A stretch of DNA of 64,000 bases from Fabrea salina (GCA_022984795.1 JALIHJ010000057.1:104823-168822); one strand, 5' to 3'. Shown: positions 1 through 9,027, counted from the stretch's first letter. Made by a program: numbers and translations. Notes: generated by a model not told the origin, from the sequence alone.

Positions 1-557
1 GTCGTATGGTGTGCCATAGTTATGCTGGTTCGGGCGAGATGTGTGAGAACGTCTGCCAAAAAGAGAATCCGAGTCAAAGAATGAAAGAACCCTTGTTAAG
101 AGAACCGCACAAAAAAGACGACTTTAAGCTGAAACTCAATTCTATTATCTTAGCTGTGGCTTTAAGCATTCATTCAGTGTTTGAAGGAATTGCAATAGGG
201 CTCCAGGATGAATTCCCCCACTTAGTGAAACTTGCAGTTGCAGTTTGCATCCACAAGTTCCCAGCAGCACTGGCACTTGCTTTTAACTTCATCAAGCACA
301 AAAGCTTCAGTTGGGGAATCATGGGTATTTTCATAATGTCAAGTCCAGTAGGAATTCTAGTAGGAACTCTTCTAACTATTTACGTGAACCAAATAGTCGA
401 AGGAGTGTTTCTTGCACTAAGTACAGGGACCTTTTTTTACATTGCAGCTTCTGAAATCGTTGTAGAAGAATTCTCAGTTTCAAGAAACAAGCTAGCCAAG
501 TGCTTAGCCCTTATGTTAGGCGTAGCTACTACAACAGCTCTTTGTTTTTACCACTAG
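1..557 (+). CDS. ZIP-family zinc/metal transporter, C-terminal part (5' end outside window)
   Basis: The frame is open to the left edge, so the first Met at position 6 need not be the start and the gene is 5'-partial. The visible 183 residues are the C-terminal half of a ZIP (SLC39) metal-ion transporter. They contain a loop with charged residues, then hydrophobic segments with the TM4 metal-site signature HSVFEG and the TM5 signature HKFPAA, followed by three further membrane segments ending at a TAG. In ZIP proteins these His/Glu residues bind Zn2+ or other divalent metals moved into the cytosol. The mix of motifs fits the ZIP1-3 type best. The next gene starts 28 bp downstream on the same strand. 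Confidence 0.85.
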   Translation, partial: RMVCHSYAGSGEMCENVCQKENPSQRMKEPLLREPHKKDDFKLKLNSIILAVALSIHSVFEGIAIGLQDEFPHLVKLAVAVCIHKFPAALALAFNFIKHKSFSWGIMGIFIMSSPVGILVGTLLTIYVNQIVEGVFLALSTGTFFYIAASEIVVEEFSVSRNKLAKCLALMLGVATTTALCFYH

Positions 558-585
558 TAAACACATCGACTTAATAATTTACATA

Positions 586-1416
586 ATGAAAATGCCAAAC
601 AATATCAAAACTTTGGTTGACTGCAATTCGCATGACCAATCAAAGCCTTACAAAAAGCCTAAGCTGGAGGCAGACTTGGGCAAGCAAGCCAGTCTTTCAG
701 ACCAAAGTCGAGAGTTCCTTACTTGTATAGCAACTTCTCAGGAGACTCCTCTGGAACTTAAGCGGTTGCCTTTACTGAGGATACTTACCCAAACGGCCCA
801 AGTCCTAGAGATGAACGAGCTCGAAATTGCTTACTGGTCTATTGTACTGAATAAATGGGTATGGAATGTATCCAACTACTTAAAGGAAATCATAATTTTC
901 AGCGGCTTAGCTGTCAAAAAAATACTCAACCAAAATGTGGAATTGCTTGAAAAAAAGCTAGAGTTCAAGTACTACAAGTTCAGAGAAAAGTTCCAGTCTT
1001 GGAGTCAAAGGCACTTTAAGAACCTTTCGGTGAGCCCCATAAAACTTAACTCTGAGTACCTAAAACTAAGTGCAAAGTCCAACTTAATCAACAGAGAACT
1101 GCTTAACTACAACTTTTACGTAGACGAAATTCTGCAGATTGCCCCTTCGAACTACGAAGAAAGTGAGGACCTAGAATGCGATTATGAAGAAGACGAAGAA
1201 GACGAAGAATTCAAACTGCCCCAACTCATGTCCCTCAATTCAGTTTTGAGGGAAGCCACCTCTGACATTCCTGAAATCTACACCAGAGAAATTCTTTTTG
1301 AAAGCGAGTTTTGTGAAGACGAAAACTTTTTTAAGTTCAGAAAGTCAGATGAAGAAATCAACTCTCCTGCTAAACTGCACCCAGTTGTTTCAGACGATAA
1401 ACTCTTTAGGTGCTAA
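586..1416 (+). CDS. Hypothetical protein with acidic C-terminal stretch
   Basis: A 276-residue single-exon ORF starting MKMPNN after an AT-rich leader containing TAATAATTT. I do not recognise a family. The N-terminal 50 residues are polar and basic with a KPYKKPK cluster that could be a nuclear signal. The middle (about 75-175) is predicted helical and rich in Leu, Lys and aromatic residues. Around residues 190-210 there is a strongly acidic run of Asp/Glu. Neither a signal peptide nor a clear membrane span is visible. A role as a nuclear or scaffold protein would be a guess. Confidence 0.6.
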   Translation: MKMPNNIKTLVDCNSHDQSKPYKKPKLEADLGKQASLSDQSREFLTCIATSQETPLELKRLPLLRILTQTAQVLEMNELEIAYWSIVLNKWVWNVSNYLKEIIIFSGLAVKKILNQNVELLEKKLEFKYYKFREKFQSWSQRHFKNLSVSPIKLNSEYLKLSAKSNLINRELLNYNFYVDEILQIAPSNYEESEDLECDYEEDEEDEEFKLPQLMSLNSVLREATSDIPEIYTREILFESEFCEDENFFKFRKSDEEINSPAKLHPVVSDDKLFRC

Positions 1417-1463
1417 TGTCCTATATTAACTTGTCAATATAAACTTATAAATACACGTGTGCA

Positions 1464-2090
1464 ATGGATGAACTCTTTGGGTACGTACCTCCGGTAACAA
1501 AGTACATTTGTTTGTCAGCCTTGGCAACATCAACTCTGTGTTCGCTGCACTTCATCGGCATGCAAGACTTGTTTTTTGATACAAATCTTGTGCTGGAAAA
1601 ACTTGAAATTTGGAGAGTCTTTACAACTTTCACTTACTTCGGGGACTTCAACATATTTACCTTTTTGAACTTGTTCATGCTGTTTCAGAACTGCAAGATG
1701 CTAGAGGTTATGATCTTCCAGGGAGCAAAGGCTGAGTTCCTGAACTTCATTCTTTTTAGCTCCTCAATGTTGTTACTTTTAGCTCCTTTTTTGAACTTGT
1801 TGTTTCTGTCTGAGTCTTTGCTGATGTGCATCCTTTATTTGCTCAGCAAAAAGAACAGAGAAGGCCAGTTTGGGTTTTTGTTTATGCCAATGCTTAGAAT
1901 TCCTTCTACTTTCTTGCCTTATGTGTACCTTATGTTGGGCATGTTCAGCAGGTCACTTGTCGTAGGCATGTCAATAGGCCACTTGTATTACTACTTCGAA
2001 GAAGTCCTACCCAAACTCCCTAACTTTGAAGGTTTCAGGCCTCTCAAACCCCTTAGCCCTGTGTGCTGGCTTGCAGCAAGAATAGCTTAA
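1464..2090 (+). CDS. DERL: Derlin (Der1-like) ER membrane protein
   Basis: The 208-residue product is a Derlin, a catalytically dead rhomboid-fold protein of the ER membrane that helps extract misfolded proteins for ER-associated degradation by p97/VCP. The N-terminus (LFGYVPPVTKYI) and the conserved WR pair (W50-R51) followed by a TFTYFG segment are typical. A GxxxG motif (G168-G172) lies in the last membrane helix. No serine protease dyad is present, as expected. The C-terminal tail is short and lacks the p97-binding SHP box of animal Derlin-1, so it may resemble Der1 or Derlin-3 more closely. Its stop codon is only 2 bp from the stop of the convergent phosphatase gene. Confidence 0.9.
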   Translation: MDELFGYVPPVTKYICLSALATSTLCSLHFIGMQDLFFDTNLVLEKLEIWRVFTTFTYFGDFNIFTFLNLFMLFQNCKMLEVMIFQGAKAEFLNFILFSSSMLLLLAPFLNLLFLSESLLMCILYLLSKKNREGQFGFLFMPMLRIPSTFLPYVYLMLGMFSRSLVVGMSIGHLYYYFEEVLPKLPNFEGFRPLKPLSPVCWLAARIA

Positions 2091-2092
2091 TG

Positions 2093-2950
2093 TTAATTAT
2101 GTTCTAGTCTGAAGTGCTTTAGTTGTCTTTCGTAGTAGCTTGCTAGCTTGCAGCACGTTCTGGAGTTCTTTACTATTTCATAGGCTTCTTCGTAAGGGAT
2201 TTTGTAGTACTGCATCAAAAACCCTACCACGAGAGCACAAGACCTGTTGCGGCCTCTGTAGCAGTGCACAAGCACATTCCCTTCTGCCAAGCTAGACTCT
2301 ATGAACTTGTAGGAGTGCTCAATTGCTCCTATCAAGTCGGAGTGTTCGTTGTCTTCAAAGTCAAGCACCATGTAGCCCTGCTTGATGGTTGTGAAGCTAG
2401 AAGGTTTGTTGCGCAGTCCTAATGACAGTATGGCTTTTATGTTGTTTTGGCGCAAAGTGCACAAATCGTTGGCAACTGAAAGGTCAGATATAAAAATACT
2501 AAAGTAAGTAGCTTCAGGCATGCTTGGGTCTACTTGGACTTTGCTGATAACTCCGAATTCCGAAGTATGGTACGGAGAAGGCGGTTCGTCACACAAGTAG
2601 TTCCACTGGAGTTCGTTAAGTCCTATGGTTTTGTTTCTGTACATTTCTCTTTGAGTTACAAAATCTTCGCTTGGCTTTCTAGGCAGTTTGCTTTTAACCT
2701 TAGTTGGGTTTTTGGTAGGACTTTTGGGTGACTCAGAGCCCAGTCTGCGGAAGGAAGAATCTATGATGTGGTAATTTTTTTTTTCGTTTTCAGGCAACTT
2801 CTTCCAAGCTTCTTGAAGTAGGGTCATATTACGTCTCTGTCTTGGACTTAGTGTCTTTCTTTTTGGGTGACTTTCAGTTGCCCTCGGGAATTTATGTCCT
2901 GAGTTCCTCAAGTGCAGGTTTGATATCACATCTTCTTCGTAAGGATCCAT
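2093..2950 (-). CDS. Dual-specificity protein phosphatase
   Basis: A 285-residue protein whose C-terminal half is a dual-specificity (VH1-like) phosphatase domain (about 140-285). The P-loop HCYRGRNRS fits HCx5RS, with C230 the nucleophile and R236 the phosphate-binding Arg. The general-acid loop LDFEDNEHSD lies about 30 residues upstream. The sequence after the P-loop (LVVGFLMQYYKIPYEEAYEIVK) is standard for the fold. The N-terminal 110 residues are basic and polar. A short segment (SPRQRRNMTLLQEAWKKLPE) recalls an HMG-box helix, but I would not call a domain there. Substrates (MAP kinases, RNA or others) cannot be told from the sequence. Confidence 0.88.
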   Translation of the reverse strand: MDPYEEDVISNLHLRNSGHKFPRATESHPKRKTLSPRQRRNMTLLQEAWKKLPENEKKNYHIIDSSFRRLGSESPKSPTKNPTKVKSKLPRKPSEDFVTQREMYRNKTIGLNELQWNYLCDEPPSPYHTSEFGVISKVQVDPSMPEATYFSIFISDLSVANDLCTLRQNNIKAILSLGLRNKPSSFTTIKQGYMVLDFEDNEHSDLIGAIEHSYKFIESSLAEGNVLVHCYRGRNRSCALVVGFLMQYYKIPYEEAYEIVKNSRTCCKLASYYERQLKHFRLEHN

Positions 2951-2972
2951 TTTAGTAATATTGCAAGATTAA

Positions 2973-4277
2973 TTATCTTAATTCAGCGAAGGACGGAAAC
3001 AGTGAGTTTCCGGATTCAAAACTGCATTTACTGCTTGGAAAGGCCTTCCAAAATCTTAGGGTTTCGTCACCTGCTCCAGTAACGATTGTTTCGCCATCTG
3101 GACTCATGGCTAAGTAAAGCACCCTATAGGTGTGTCCAGTAAGTGTGGCAACCTTAGACATTCCTGGATACTTCCAAAGGACTACCTGGTTCATGGAGTA
3201 CCCGTGAGTAGAAACTAACTCGTTAGTTGTTTTGGAAAACATCACGTTGCACACTTGAGACCCTGTATCCACACTGTTGATTTGCTCGTTAGTAAGTGTG
3301 TTCCAAAACTTAATAGTTCGGTCAGCAGTGCCTCCTCCAGACACTAAAAGCCCGTTTTGGTGAGGAGACCAAGCCAAAGCTTTCACAGCAGCTTTGTGGT
3401 CAGAAAGTTTGGCAGTGGGCGAAGTAGAGTGAGGTGTCCAAAGCATTATTTTGTTGTCGTTGCCGCCTGAGCACAACTGGGTTTCGTCAAAAGACCACTT
3501 GAGTCCACAAACTTCCTGTTTGTGTCCTGTGAGTCTAGAAATGTACTCGCTGGGAGACCTTATGTCTCTGTTGAGGATGGACCTGTCGCGAGAAGCTGTT
3601 GAAAATATTCTTGAGTTCCAAGCTGCAGTTCCCACTCTGCCTGTGTGGCCAGCAAACGACCTAATTAACTTGTTGCAAGAAATATCCCATAAGAAAACTG
3701 TTCCTTGGTGAGTACCTACAGTCAAGTGAGGTCCTTCTTGGGACCAAGCAACAGTTGTGATGGAGTCGTTGTAACCTAAGTCACAGAGTTTGTGTACCTT
3801 TGCATTGGAAGCGTTCCAAATGTATACGCAGGAGCCCAGGCCTACACTGAGTAAGTTGTCTGGTGACCAGTCCAGCAGGTTCAGGTAAAAGTCGTCCTGG
3901 AGTGCAGGGGCGTCTAGGACCTTGTAGGGGGACTTGGGGATTTTCCTGTGTGACTTAAGTGGTGAATAGAATTCCTGACAGGAAAAGTTAGATTGGGATT
4001 TGTTTTCTTTCTCGTAAGGGACTTGTGAGTACTTAAGTATGTTTTCAGTAGGCTGGGATTTGGTGTTGAATAGCTGTGTCTGCAGGAGCGACGTGAAAAG
4101 TTGCGAATTATTTTCGTGGTCTCCTGCGTAATTTAGCAATTGCTTGTCTTCCTCGAGCTTTTCAAAGCCTGTGCTCAGGTTGGAAGAAGCTCGGTTGGGT
4201 ATGTACCTTTCAGCAAATTTGTTGCTTTGGGTTTTTGTGTGGGTACAAGAAGGCTTCGTTGTAACAGATAAATTCAT
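2973..4277 (-). CDS. FZR1: Cdh1/Fizzy-related APC/C activator, copy A
   Basis: A 434-residue WD40 protein of the Cdc20/Cdh1 family, which recruits substrates to the anaphase-promoting complex. The C-box is present near the N-terminus (RYIPNR, about 24-29). The segment before the propeller (KSPYKVLDAPALQDDFYLNLLDWS) is characteristic of Cdh1/Fzr. About seven WD repeats follow (residues 125-420). The protein ends in Leu-Arg, close to the Ile-Arg tail that docks on APC3. A second copy lies at 34843-36162. A 7-bp inverted repeat (CTAACGA/TCGTTAG) starts 8 bp upstream of the ATG. Assignment to Cdh1 rather than Cdc20 rests on the C-box context and the pre-WD segment. Confidence 0.9.
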   Translation of the reverse strand: MNLSVTTKPSCTHTKTQSNKFAERYIPNRASSNLSTGFEKLEEDKQLLNYAGDHENNSQLFTSLLQTQLFNTKSQPTENILKYSQVPYEKENKSQSNFSCQEFYSPLKSHRKIPKSPYKVLDAPALQDDFYLNLLDWSPDNLLSVGLGSCVYIWNASNAKVHKLCDLGYNDSITTVAWSQEGPHLTVGTHQGTVFLWDISCNKLIRSFAGHTGRVGTAAWNSRIFSTASRDRSILNRDIRSPSEYISRLTGHKQEVCGLKWSFDETQLCSGGNDNKIMLWTPHSTSPTAKLSDHKAAVKALAWSPHQNGLLVSGGGTADRTIKFWNTLTNEQINSVDTGSQVCNVMFSKTTNELVSTHGYSMNQVVLWKYPGMSKVATLTGHTYRVLYLAMSPDGETIVTGAGDETLRFWKAFPSSKCSFESGNSLFPSFAELR

Positions 4278-4285
4278 TTAATTAT

Positions 4286-4311
4286 CTAACGAAAAAATGG
4301 GAAATCGTTAG
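4286..4311. repeat. 7-bp inverted repeat upstream of Cdh1 copy A
   Basis: The arms CTAACGA (4286-4292) and TCGTTAG (4305-4311) are perfect complements separated by 12 bp. They sit in the 157-bp divergent promoter between Cdh1 copy A and glutaryl-CoA dehydrogenase, 8 bp from the Cdh1 ATG. Each arm contains TAACG, the core of MYB-type binding sites used by mitotic genes in plants; that link is only an inference. The rest of this intergenic stretch is AT-rich with no other feature I can name. Confidence 0.5.
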
Positions 4312-4434
4312 AGTTCACTTAAGATTTTCGAAGTCATTTTAGTGCTTCTAGAAGTGGTTGATTAAGTAGTACTTTAGTATAGTTATTAGGTAAATTAGTT
4401 TACTTTAAATGGTGTGGGTTAAATCAGTAAAAAT

Positions 4435-5628
4435 ATGTTAAGAAAAGCAATAAGAAGATTTTCAAGTTTTAACTGGGAAGATCCCCTTAACATGACTAGT
4501 CTTTTAACTGAAGAAGAAGTTATGATAGCCAACTCTGCAAGGGACTTCGCCCAAGAAGTCCTCCAGCCCAGAGTCAGAGAAGCCTACAACGAAGAAAGGG
4601 TTGATACCCAAATCATGAAGGAACTAGGCGAAAGGGGCTTTTTGGGCTGCACCTACACTGAGTTTGGTCTTCCAGGGATTTCCACTACAGCTTACGGTCT
4701 CGTAAATAGGGAAATCGAAGGAGTTGACAGTGGGTACCGCTCTGCTATGAGTGTACAAAATGGCCTAGTAATATACCCCATCATAACTTACGGGCCAGAA
4801 AAACTTAAGGAACGACTTATTCCGAAGCTTGCCAGTGGTGAACTTATTGGGTGTTTCGGACTGACTGAGCCCAACCATGGCTCAAACCCAAGTGGCATGG
4901 AAACCAAAGCTGTGAAGCAAGGAAGCAAGTACATCGTTTCTGGTTCTAAAACTTGGATAACTCACTCGCCCATAGCTGACGTGTTTGTGATCTGGGCGCG
5001 CTCTAGCGAAGACGACGACATTCACGGGTTCGTGCTAGAAAAAGGGATGCCTGGACTAACTGCTCCTAAGATTGAAGGAAAGCTTTCTTTAAGAGCCAGT
5101 GTGACAGGCATGATTATGATGGACCAAGTAGAAGTGCCTGAAGAAAACATGCTGAACGTCAAAGGTCTGAAAGCGCCTATGTCCTGTTTGAACAACGCTA
5201 GGTTAGGAATAGCTTGGGGTACTTTAGGGGCAGCTCAGACGTGCTTCAAAATTGCCAGAGACTACACGCTGGAGCGCAAGCAGTTTGGAAAGCCCTTAGC
5301 TCAGTTCCAGTTGATCCAAAAGAAGTTTGCAGACATGGCTACGGACATTTCTTTAGGCCTTCAAGGAGTACTTCAAGTCTCCAGACTTAAAGAACAAGGA
5401 AAAATAGTGCCTGAACAGATTTCGCTTATAAAAAGGAACAACTGCCAAAAAGCTTTGCAGATCGCAAGGGAGTGCAGAGACATACTTGGAGGAAACGGAA
5501 TAGTTGACGAGTATCACGTGATGAGGCACAGCACCAACCTTGAAACTGTGAACACTTACGAAGGCACCTCTGATATCCACGCTTTGATTCTAGGGAAAGC
5601 TATTACAGGCTTGCAAGGTTTTAAGTAA
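4435..5628 (+). CDS. GCDH: Glutaryl-CoA dehydrogenase, mitochondrial
   Basis: A 397-residue acyl-CoA dehydrogenase most like glutaryl-CoA dehydrogenase, the FAD enzyme that oxidises and decarboxylates glutaryl-CoA to crotonyl-CoA in lysine and tryptophan breakdown. A basic N-terminus ([11 protein letters not shown]) looks like a mitochondrial presequence. Family landmarks are [31 protein letters not shown], the FAD-binding ERKQFGKPL and the C-terminal [14 protein letters not shown], in which Glu (about 376) is the catalytic base. Length is close to that of the mature animal enzyme. It is divergently arranged with Cdh1 copy A and convergent with a small membrane-protein gene 8 bp away. Confidence 0.93.
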   Translation: MLRKAIRRFSSFNWEDPLNMTSLLTEEEVMIANSARDFAQEVLQPRVREAYNEERVDTQIMKELGERGFLGCTYTEFGLPGISTTAYGLVNREIEGVDSGYRSAMSVQNGLVIYPIITYGPEKLKERLIPKLASGELIGCFGLTEPNHGSNPSGMETKAVKQGSKYIVSGSKTWITHSPIADVFVIWARSSEDDDIHGFVLEKGMPGLTAPKIEGKLSLRASVTGMIMMDQVEVPEENMLNVKGLKAPMSCLNNARLGIAWGTLGAAQTCFKIARDYTLERKQFGKPLAQFQLIQKKFADMATDISLGLQGVLQVSRLKEQGKIVPEQISLIKRNNCQKALQIARECRDILGGNGIVDEYHVMRHSTNLETVNTYEGTSDIHALILGKAITGLQGFK

Positions 5629-5636
5629 AGTGTTAG

Positions 5637-5921
5637 TTAGTGGAAACTCTTGTAAGCTTTAGAAGGCATAGCTCCGTACATGTCATTGGGTTGCCAGTCT
5701 AAAATAGGTCTGATAACTTCCCTCTGCCTTTCGTCCCTGACTTGCAGCATTGAGTCAAACCTACCAGCCTTGTGGAATCTCCTCCTAGGTCTGGAGTTCT
5801 TTAAGGTTTCGCGTTGTCTAACCCAAGCCATCGTCATGCAAGCTGACAAAAACAACAAGTGAGTAATTGCACCAGCCTTCAGCACAGTCTTTAGATAAGG
5901 AGGGTAGTGGGTCCTCACCAT
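5637..5921 (-). CDS. Small single-span membrane protein, unknown
   Basis: A 94-residue protein with one hydrophobic stretch near the N-terminus (AGAITHLLFLSACMTMAW, about 17-34) followed by a highly basic region (RQRETLKNSRPRRRFHK). This layout recalls small mitochondrial inner-membrane subunits, but I recognise no family. The ATG lies only 9 bp from the ATG of the divergent SVIP-like gene. A shorter antisense frame inside it is taken as a shadow. Confidence 0.55.
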   Translation of the reverse strand: MVRTHYPPYLKTVLKAGAITHLLFLSACMTMAWVRQRETLKNSRPRRRFHKAGRFDSMLQVRDERQREVIRPILDWQPNDMYGAMPSKAYKSFH

Positions 5922-5930
5922 TTTATAAGA
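5922..5930. promoter_or_regulatory. 9-bp shared spacer between divergent ATGs
   Basis: Only TTTATAAGA separates the ATG of the minus-strand membrane-protein gene from the ATG of the plus-strand SVIP-like gene. Read from the minus gene it gives TATAAA immediately before ATG. Any promoter must therefore lie inside one or both coding regions, or both transcripts have almost no 5' UTR. Function is inferred from position only. Confidence 0.45.
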
Positions 5931-6170
5931 ATGGGGAGTTGCTGCATGAAAAGCAAGAAAAAACCTATGAACAAACCCTACGGAGGACTAATGGGGCAGT
6001 CAAATGCTTCTGCTGACGAGAACTACAAGCACCTTGCTCCAGCTTACACGAACGAAGACCGAAGGAAACTTATGTTGGAAGCCGCAGAAAAAAGAGAAAC
6101 GCAAAACCAAATGAAAGGACTTTCTAAGCAGAGCTACCAAGAGTACCAGTACAAGAAGAACAGAACTTAG
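5931..6170 (+). CDS. Small VCP/p97-interacting protein (SVIP)-like
   Basis: A 79-residue protein starting MGSCC, a good N-myristoylation plus palmitoylation signal. The frame runs 24 nt further upstream without an ATG, so 5931 is the start. Residues about 41-62 (EDRRKLMLEAAEKR, then MKGL) match the VCP-interacting motif of animal SVIP (EKRAKLAEAAERR, then RGI) in spacing and charge. SVIP is membrane-anchored and inhibits ER-associated degradation by competing for the p97 N-domain and Derlin. Here a Derlin gene lies 4 kb away. The match is short, so the call is by motif and layout, not by long homology. Confidence 0.6.
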   Translation: MGSCCMKSKKKPMNKPYGGLMGQSNASADENYKHLAPAYTNEDRRKLMLEAAEKRETQNQMKGLSKQSYQEYQYKKNRT

Positions 6171-6218
6171 TATTTAATTGACTTTAATCGTTGTTTTTAT
6201 TTTATGGTCATATAAAAA

Positions 6219-7562
6219 ATGCTGGTGTTGTTTGAGACAGCTGCGGGTTTTGGGTTGTTCAAAGTTTTGAAGGAAAAAAAGATCAAGAAAGTTGAGAACT
6301 TAGCCGATGAGTTCGAAACTCTCGACAAAGCTAACAAAATAGTTAAGCTCAAAGCCTTTGAAAAATTCACAGACGCCCAAGAAGCCCTTAAGTCCACTGC
6401 TTCGGTGGCAGAAGGCAAAATGAGCAAGTCGCTCCGGAGGTTCCTCCGCAAAAACATAGTCAAAAAAGGCATAGAAGACAGTCTTTTAGTACTGGACAAA
6501 AAACTGCGAACTGCTATTGAAGAGAAACTAGGAATTAAGTGCCTTTACTCTTCCAAGTACATGGGACTCATCCGAGGAATCCGTTCACAAATAGAAGGAC
6601 TTGTCGCAGGACTCACTGAACAAGAACAGAAAGCCATGCAGATTGGTCTTGCGCACTCTATCTGCAGGCACACTCTTAAGTTTAGCGTAGACAAGTTAGA
6701 CACAATGGTGGTGCAGGCTGTGAACTTGCTGGACGACATCGACAAAGAGCTCAACAACTACGCCATGAGGTTGAGAGAGTGGTACTCCTGGCACTTCCCA
6801 GAACTCGCCAAAATCATCACTGACAACGTTGTTTACGCCAAGTGCGTGCTCAAAATGGGAGGCCGCAAAGAAGCTGAGAAGGCAGAACTCTCAGAAATCA
6901 TTCCTGAAGACATGGAAGCTGAAGTCAGAGAAGCTGCACAGCTTTCAATGGGCACAGAAATTACTTCTCAGGACTTAGACCACATCAAGAACCTGTGTGG
7001 CCAGGTGATTACCCTATCAGAGTACAGAGTCTCCCTTGCAGAGTACCTCAAAAGCAGAATGCAAGCTATCGCTCCCAACTTGACTGTGCTAGTGGGGGAA
7101 CTGGTGGGGGCTCGTCTGATTGCCCACGCAGGGAGCTTAGTGAACCTTGCCAAACACCCAGCTTCAACTATCCAGATCTTAGGTGCAGAAAAAGCATTGT
7201 TCAGGGCCATCAAAACCAAGCATGACACTCCTAAGTACGGGTTGTTGTACCACGCTTCTTTAGTTGGCCAAGCAGCCCCCAAAGTAAAAGGAAAGATATC
7301 TAGGACACTAGCAGCAAAGTGTGCTTTATGCATACGTGTGGACGCTTTAGGAGAACAAGAAGAGGCTACAGTGGGCCTTTCACACTTGCAAGCAGTTGAG
7401 TCCAGAATTCGCTACTTAGAAGGACACATCACTCCGAACGTTCTTTCAGGCTCTAAACATCCTAAGTACGTGAAAAGTACTAACCCTGTTTATAACACAG
7501 CTGGAGATGCTACTTCAAACATCGAAGAGGAGTCCAAGCCCACTAAGAAGCCTAAGCACTAA
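6219..7562 (+). CDS. NOP58: NOP58, core protein of box C/D snoRNPs
   Basis: A 447-residue protein with the N-terminal signature MLVLFETAAGFGLFKVL of NOP58, a scaffold of box C/D snoRNPs that guide rRNA 2'-O-methylation in the nucleolus. Order: NOP5 N-terminal domain (1-155), coiled-coil and NOSIC segment (about 160-250, with LREWYSWHFPEL), then the RNA-binding Nop domain (about 250-400) with IQILGAEKALFRA and PKYGLLYHASLVGQA. The Lys/Glu-rich C-terminal tail of animal and yeast NOP58 is almost absent; the protein ends shortly after a brief basic stretch. The ATG follows TATAAAAA directly. Confidence 0.95.
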   Translation: MLVLFETAAGFGLFKVLKEKKIKKVENLADEFETLDKANKIVKLKAFEKFTDAQEALKSTASVAEGKMSKSLRRFLRKNIVKKGIEDSLLVLDKKLRTAIEEKLGIKCLYSSKYMGLIRGIRSQIEGLVAGLTEQEQKAMQIGLAHSICRHTLKFSVDKLDTMVVQAVNLLDDIDKELNNYAMRLREWYSWHFPELAKIITDNVVYAKCVLKMGGRKEAEKAELSEIIPEDMEAEVREAAQLSMGTEITSQDLDHIKNLCGQVITLSEYRVSLAEYLKSRMQAIAPNLTVLVGELVGARLIAHAGSLVNLAKHPASTIQILGAEKALFRAIKTKHDTPKYGLLYHASLVGQAAPKVKGKISRTLAAKCALCIRVDALGEQEEATVGLSHLQAVESRIRYLEGHITPNVLSGSKHPKYVKSTNPVYNTAGDATSNIEEESKPTKKPKH

Positions 7563-7608
7563 TATTTTCTAATAACGCTTTGAACTGTTTCAGAGTCCAA
7601 CTAATAAA

Positions 7609-9027
7609 ATGATGGGATCTTCCAAAGTACCAGAGTTTATCCCTAGGTTCAGTTCTGCTCCTCCTGACGAAGGCCAGCCTCAGTTCCGCGATCCTGGCAA
7701 GCTAAATGTGGATGCAATTGACTTCATTCCTGTTTCTTTGCCAACTCTCAACCCTAATGTCAGTGAATTTGAGCCGGGAAAATTAAGTGCCACTGCTAAA
7801 GAGTTCACCGCAAACCCACCCGAACAAATTCCTGAAGAGAGTGACGACGAAGGAAGGGTTTACATTAAAGACCAAGAATTATCCAACCAAAGCACTTTCG
7901 ACGTAAGTGACTTTGACATAGAGCCAGAGTACATTTACTCAGCTGAAAGTATTTTAAAAGCTTTCAAAAAGTTCCAATCCGACTCGGAGTTCTCAAAGAT
8001 CTCTCCAGACTTAGAGGCTTACCAAACCCGACAAATAACTCCAGTCCCTTTTAGAGGCAACAAAGGAAAGAACTACAAAAGGAAAAACACTTACCAACAT
8101 AAAAAAGAAGAAGTCAAAGAAACTCCAGAGTGGCGACTTCAAAAAGAAAACGAAGAAAAAAAGATCATTGACAAAGCCAAAAGGTACGTCGAAAAACTCA
8201 AACTCACTCCACAAGAACACGAAAAAATCAAAAGGAAGGTTAAAATCACCCTTAACAAACTCTCTCCAAGTAACGTTGAAAGGCTCCAAGAACAACTCTG
8301 CAACTTAGGCAAAGAAAGTTACGACAACTTGCACTGCTTAGTTTCAGGCATCTTTGAAAAAGCTTGGGCCGAGCCCAAGTACACCAAAATGTACGCACAG
8401 ATTTGCAAGTACCTTAAGTCAGAGTTCACAGACTTCCAGTTCCCCCAAGAAGAACACACTGCCAAGCGCACTAACCACTTTAGGTTTGAACTACTTTGCA
8501 TGTGCGAAGAAGCCTTTTCAAAGAACCCCAACGATGAAAACTTCGAAGGACTCAATGAAGAAGAAATTGAGTACAAACTTATGATGCAGCGCAAAAAAAC
8601 TAACGGGAACGTTCAGTTCATAGGGGAGCTCTTTAACGTCCGGTTGATCGGTCCTAAAATAGTGCTGAAGTGCGTGTACGAACTGCTTAACTTGCCTGAA
8701 GACAATGAAGAGTTCGACATCGAAACAATTCCAATTGACGAAAACAAACTAGAGGGTGCTTGTATTCTTCTGTCAACAGGGGCAAGTTCTTTTGACCACA
8801 TAAAACTCAAAAAAAACACTGACAAGATCTTTGAGTTGCTAGAAGGTATAATTAAGCACCGCACTTTGCAAAACAAGTACAGGTTCAAAGTTATGAACCT
8901 TATAGACGAGCGTAGAGAAGGCTGGCCTAAGTCGAAAAAAGAGGAACCTAAAAAGATCGAAGAAGTCAGGGAAGAGTTCCATAAGGAAAAAGACGAAGTG
9001 CTCAAAAGACATGAGTATAAAAAGTAA
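7609..9027 (+). CDS. Compact eIF4G-like factor: three PAM2-like motifs, 4E site, MIF4G domain
   Basis: A 472-residue protein laid out like a miniature eIF4G, the scaffold that joins cap-binding eIF4E, eIF4A and poly(A)-binding protein. Three PAM2-like PABP-binding motifs run in tandem: LNVDAIDFIP (32-41), LNPNVSEFEP (47-56) and LSATAKEFTA (59-68). Y110-x4-I115-L116 followed by KAFKKF matches the eIF4E-binding motif YxxxxL-phi except for Ile in place of Leu. A charged linker leads to a MIF4G domain (about 205-410; KLSPSNVERLQEQL, IFEKAWAEPKYTKMYAQ), which binds eIF4A. A Lys/Glu-rich tail follows. PAIP1 also combines PAM2 and MIF4G and is the main alternative; the 4E-like site favours eIF4G. 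Confidence 0.8.
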   Translation: MMGSSKVPEFIPRFSSAPPDEGQPQFRDPGKLNVDAIDFIPVSLPTLNPNVSEFEPGKLSATAKEFTANPPEQIPEESDDEGRVYIKDQELSNQSTFDVSDFDIEPEYIYSAESILKAFKKFQSDSEFSKISPDLEAYQTRQITPVPFRGNKGKNYKRKNTYQHKKEEVKETPEWRLQKENEEKKIIDKAKRYVEKLKLTPQEHEKIKRKVKITLNKLSPSNVERLQEQLCNLGKESYDNLHCLVSGIFEKAWAEPKYTKMYAQICKYLKSEFTDFQFPQEEHTAKRTNHFRFELLCMCEEAFSKNPNDENFEGLNEEEIEYKLMMQRKKTNGNVQFIGELFNVRLIGPKIVLKCVYELLNLPEDNEEFDIETIPIDENKLEGACILLSTGASSFDHIKLKKNTDKIFELLEGIIKHRTLQNKYRFKVMNLIDERREGWPKSKKEEPKKIEEVREEFHKEKDEVLKRHEYKK

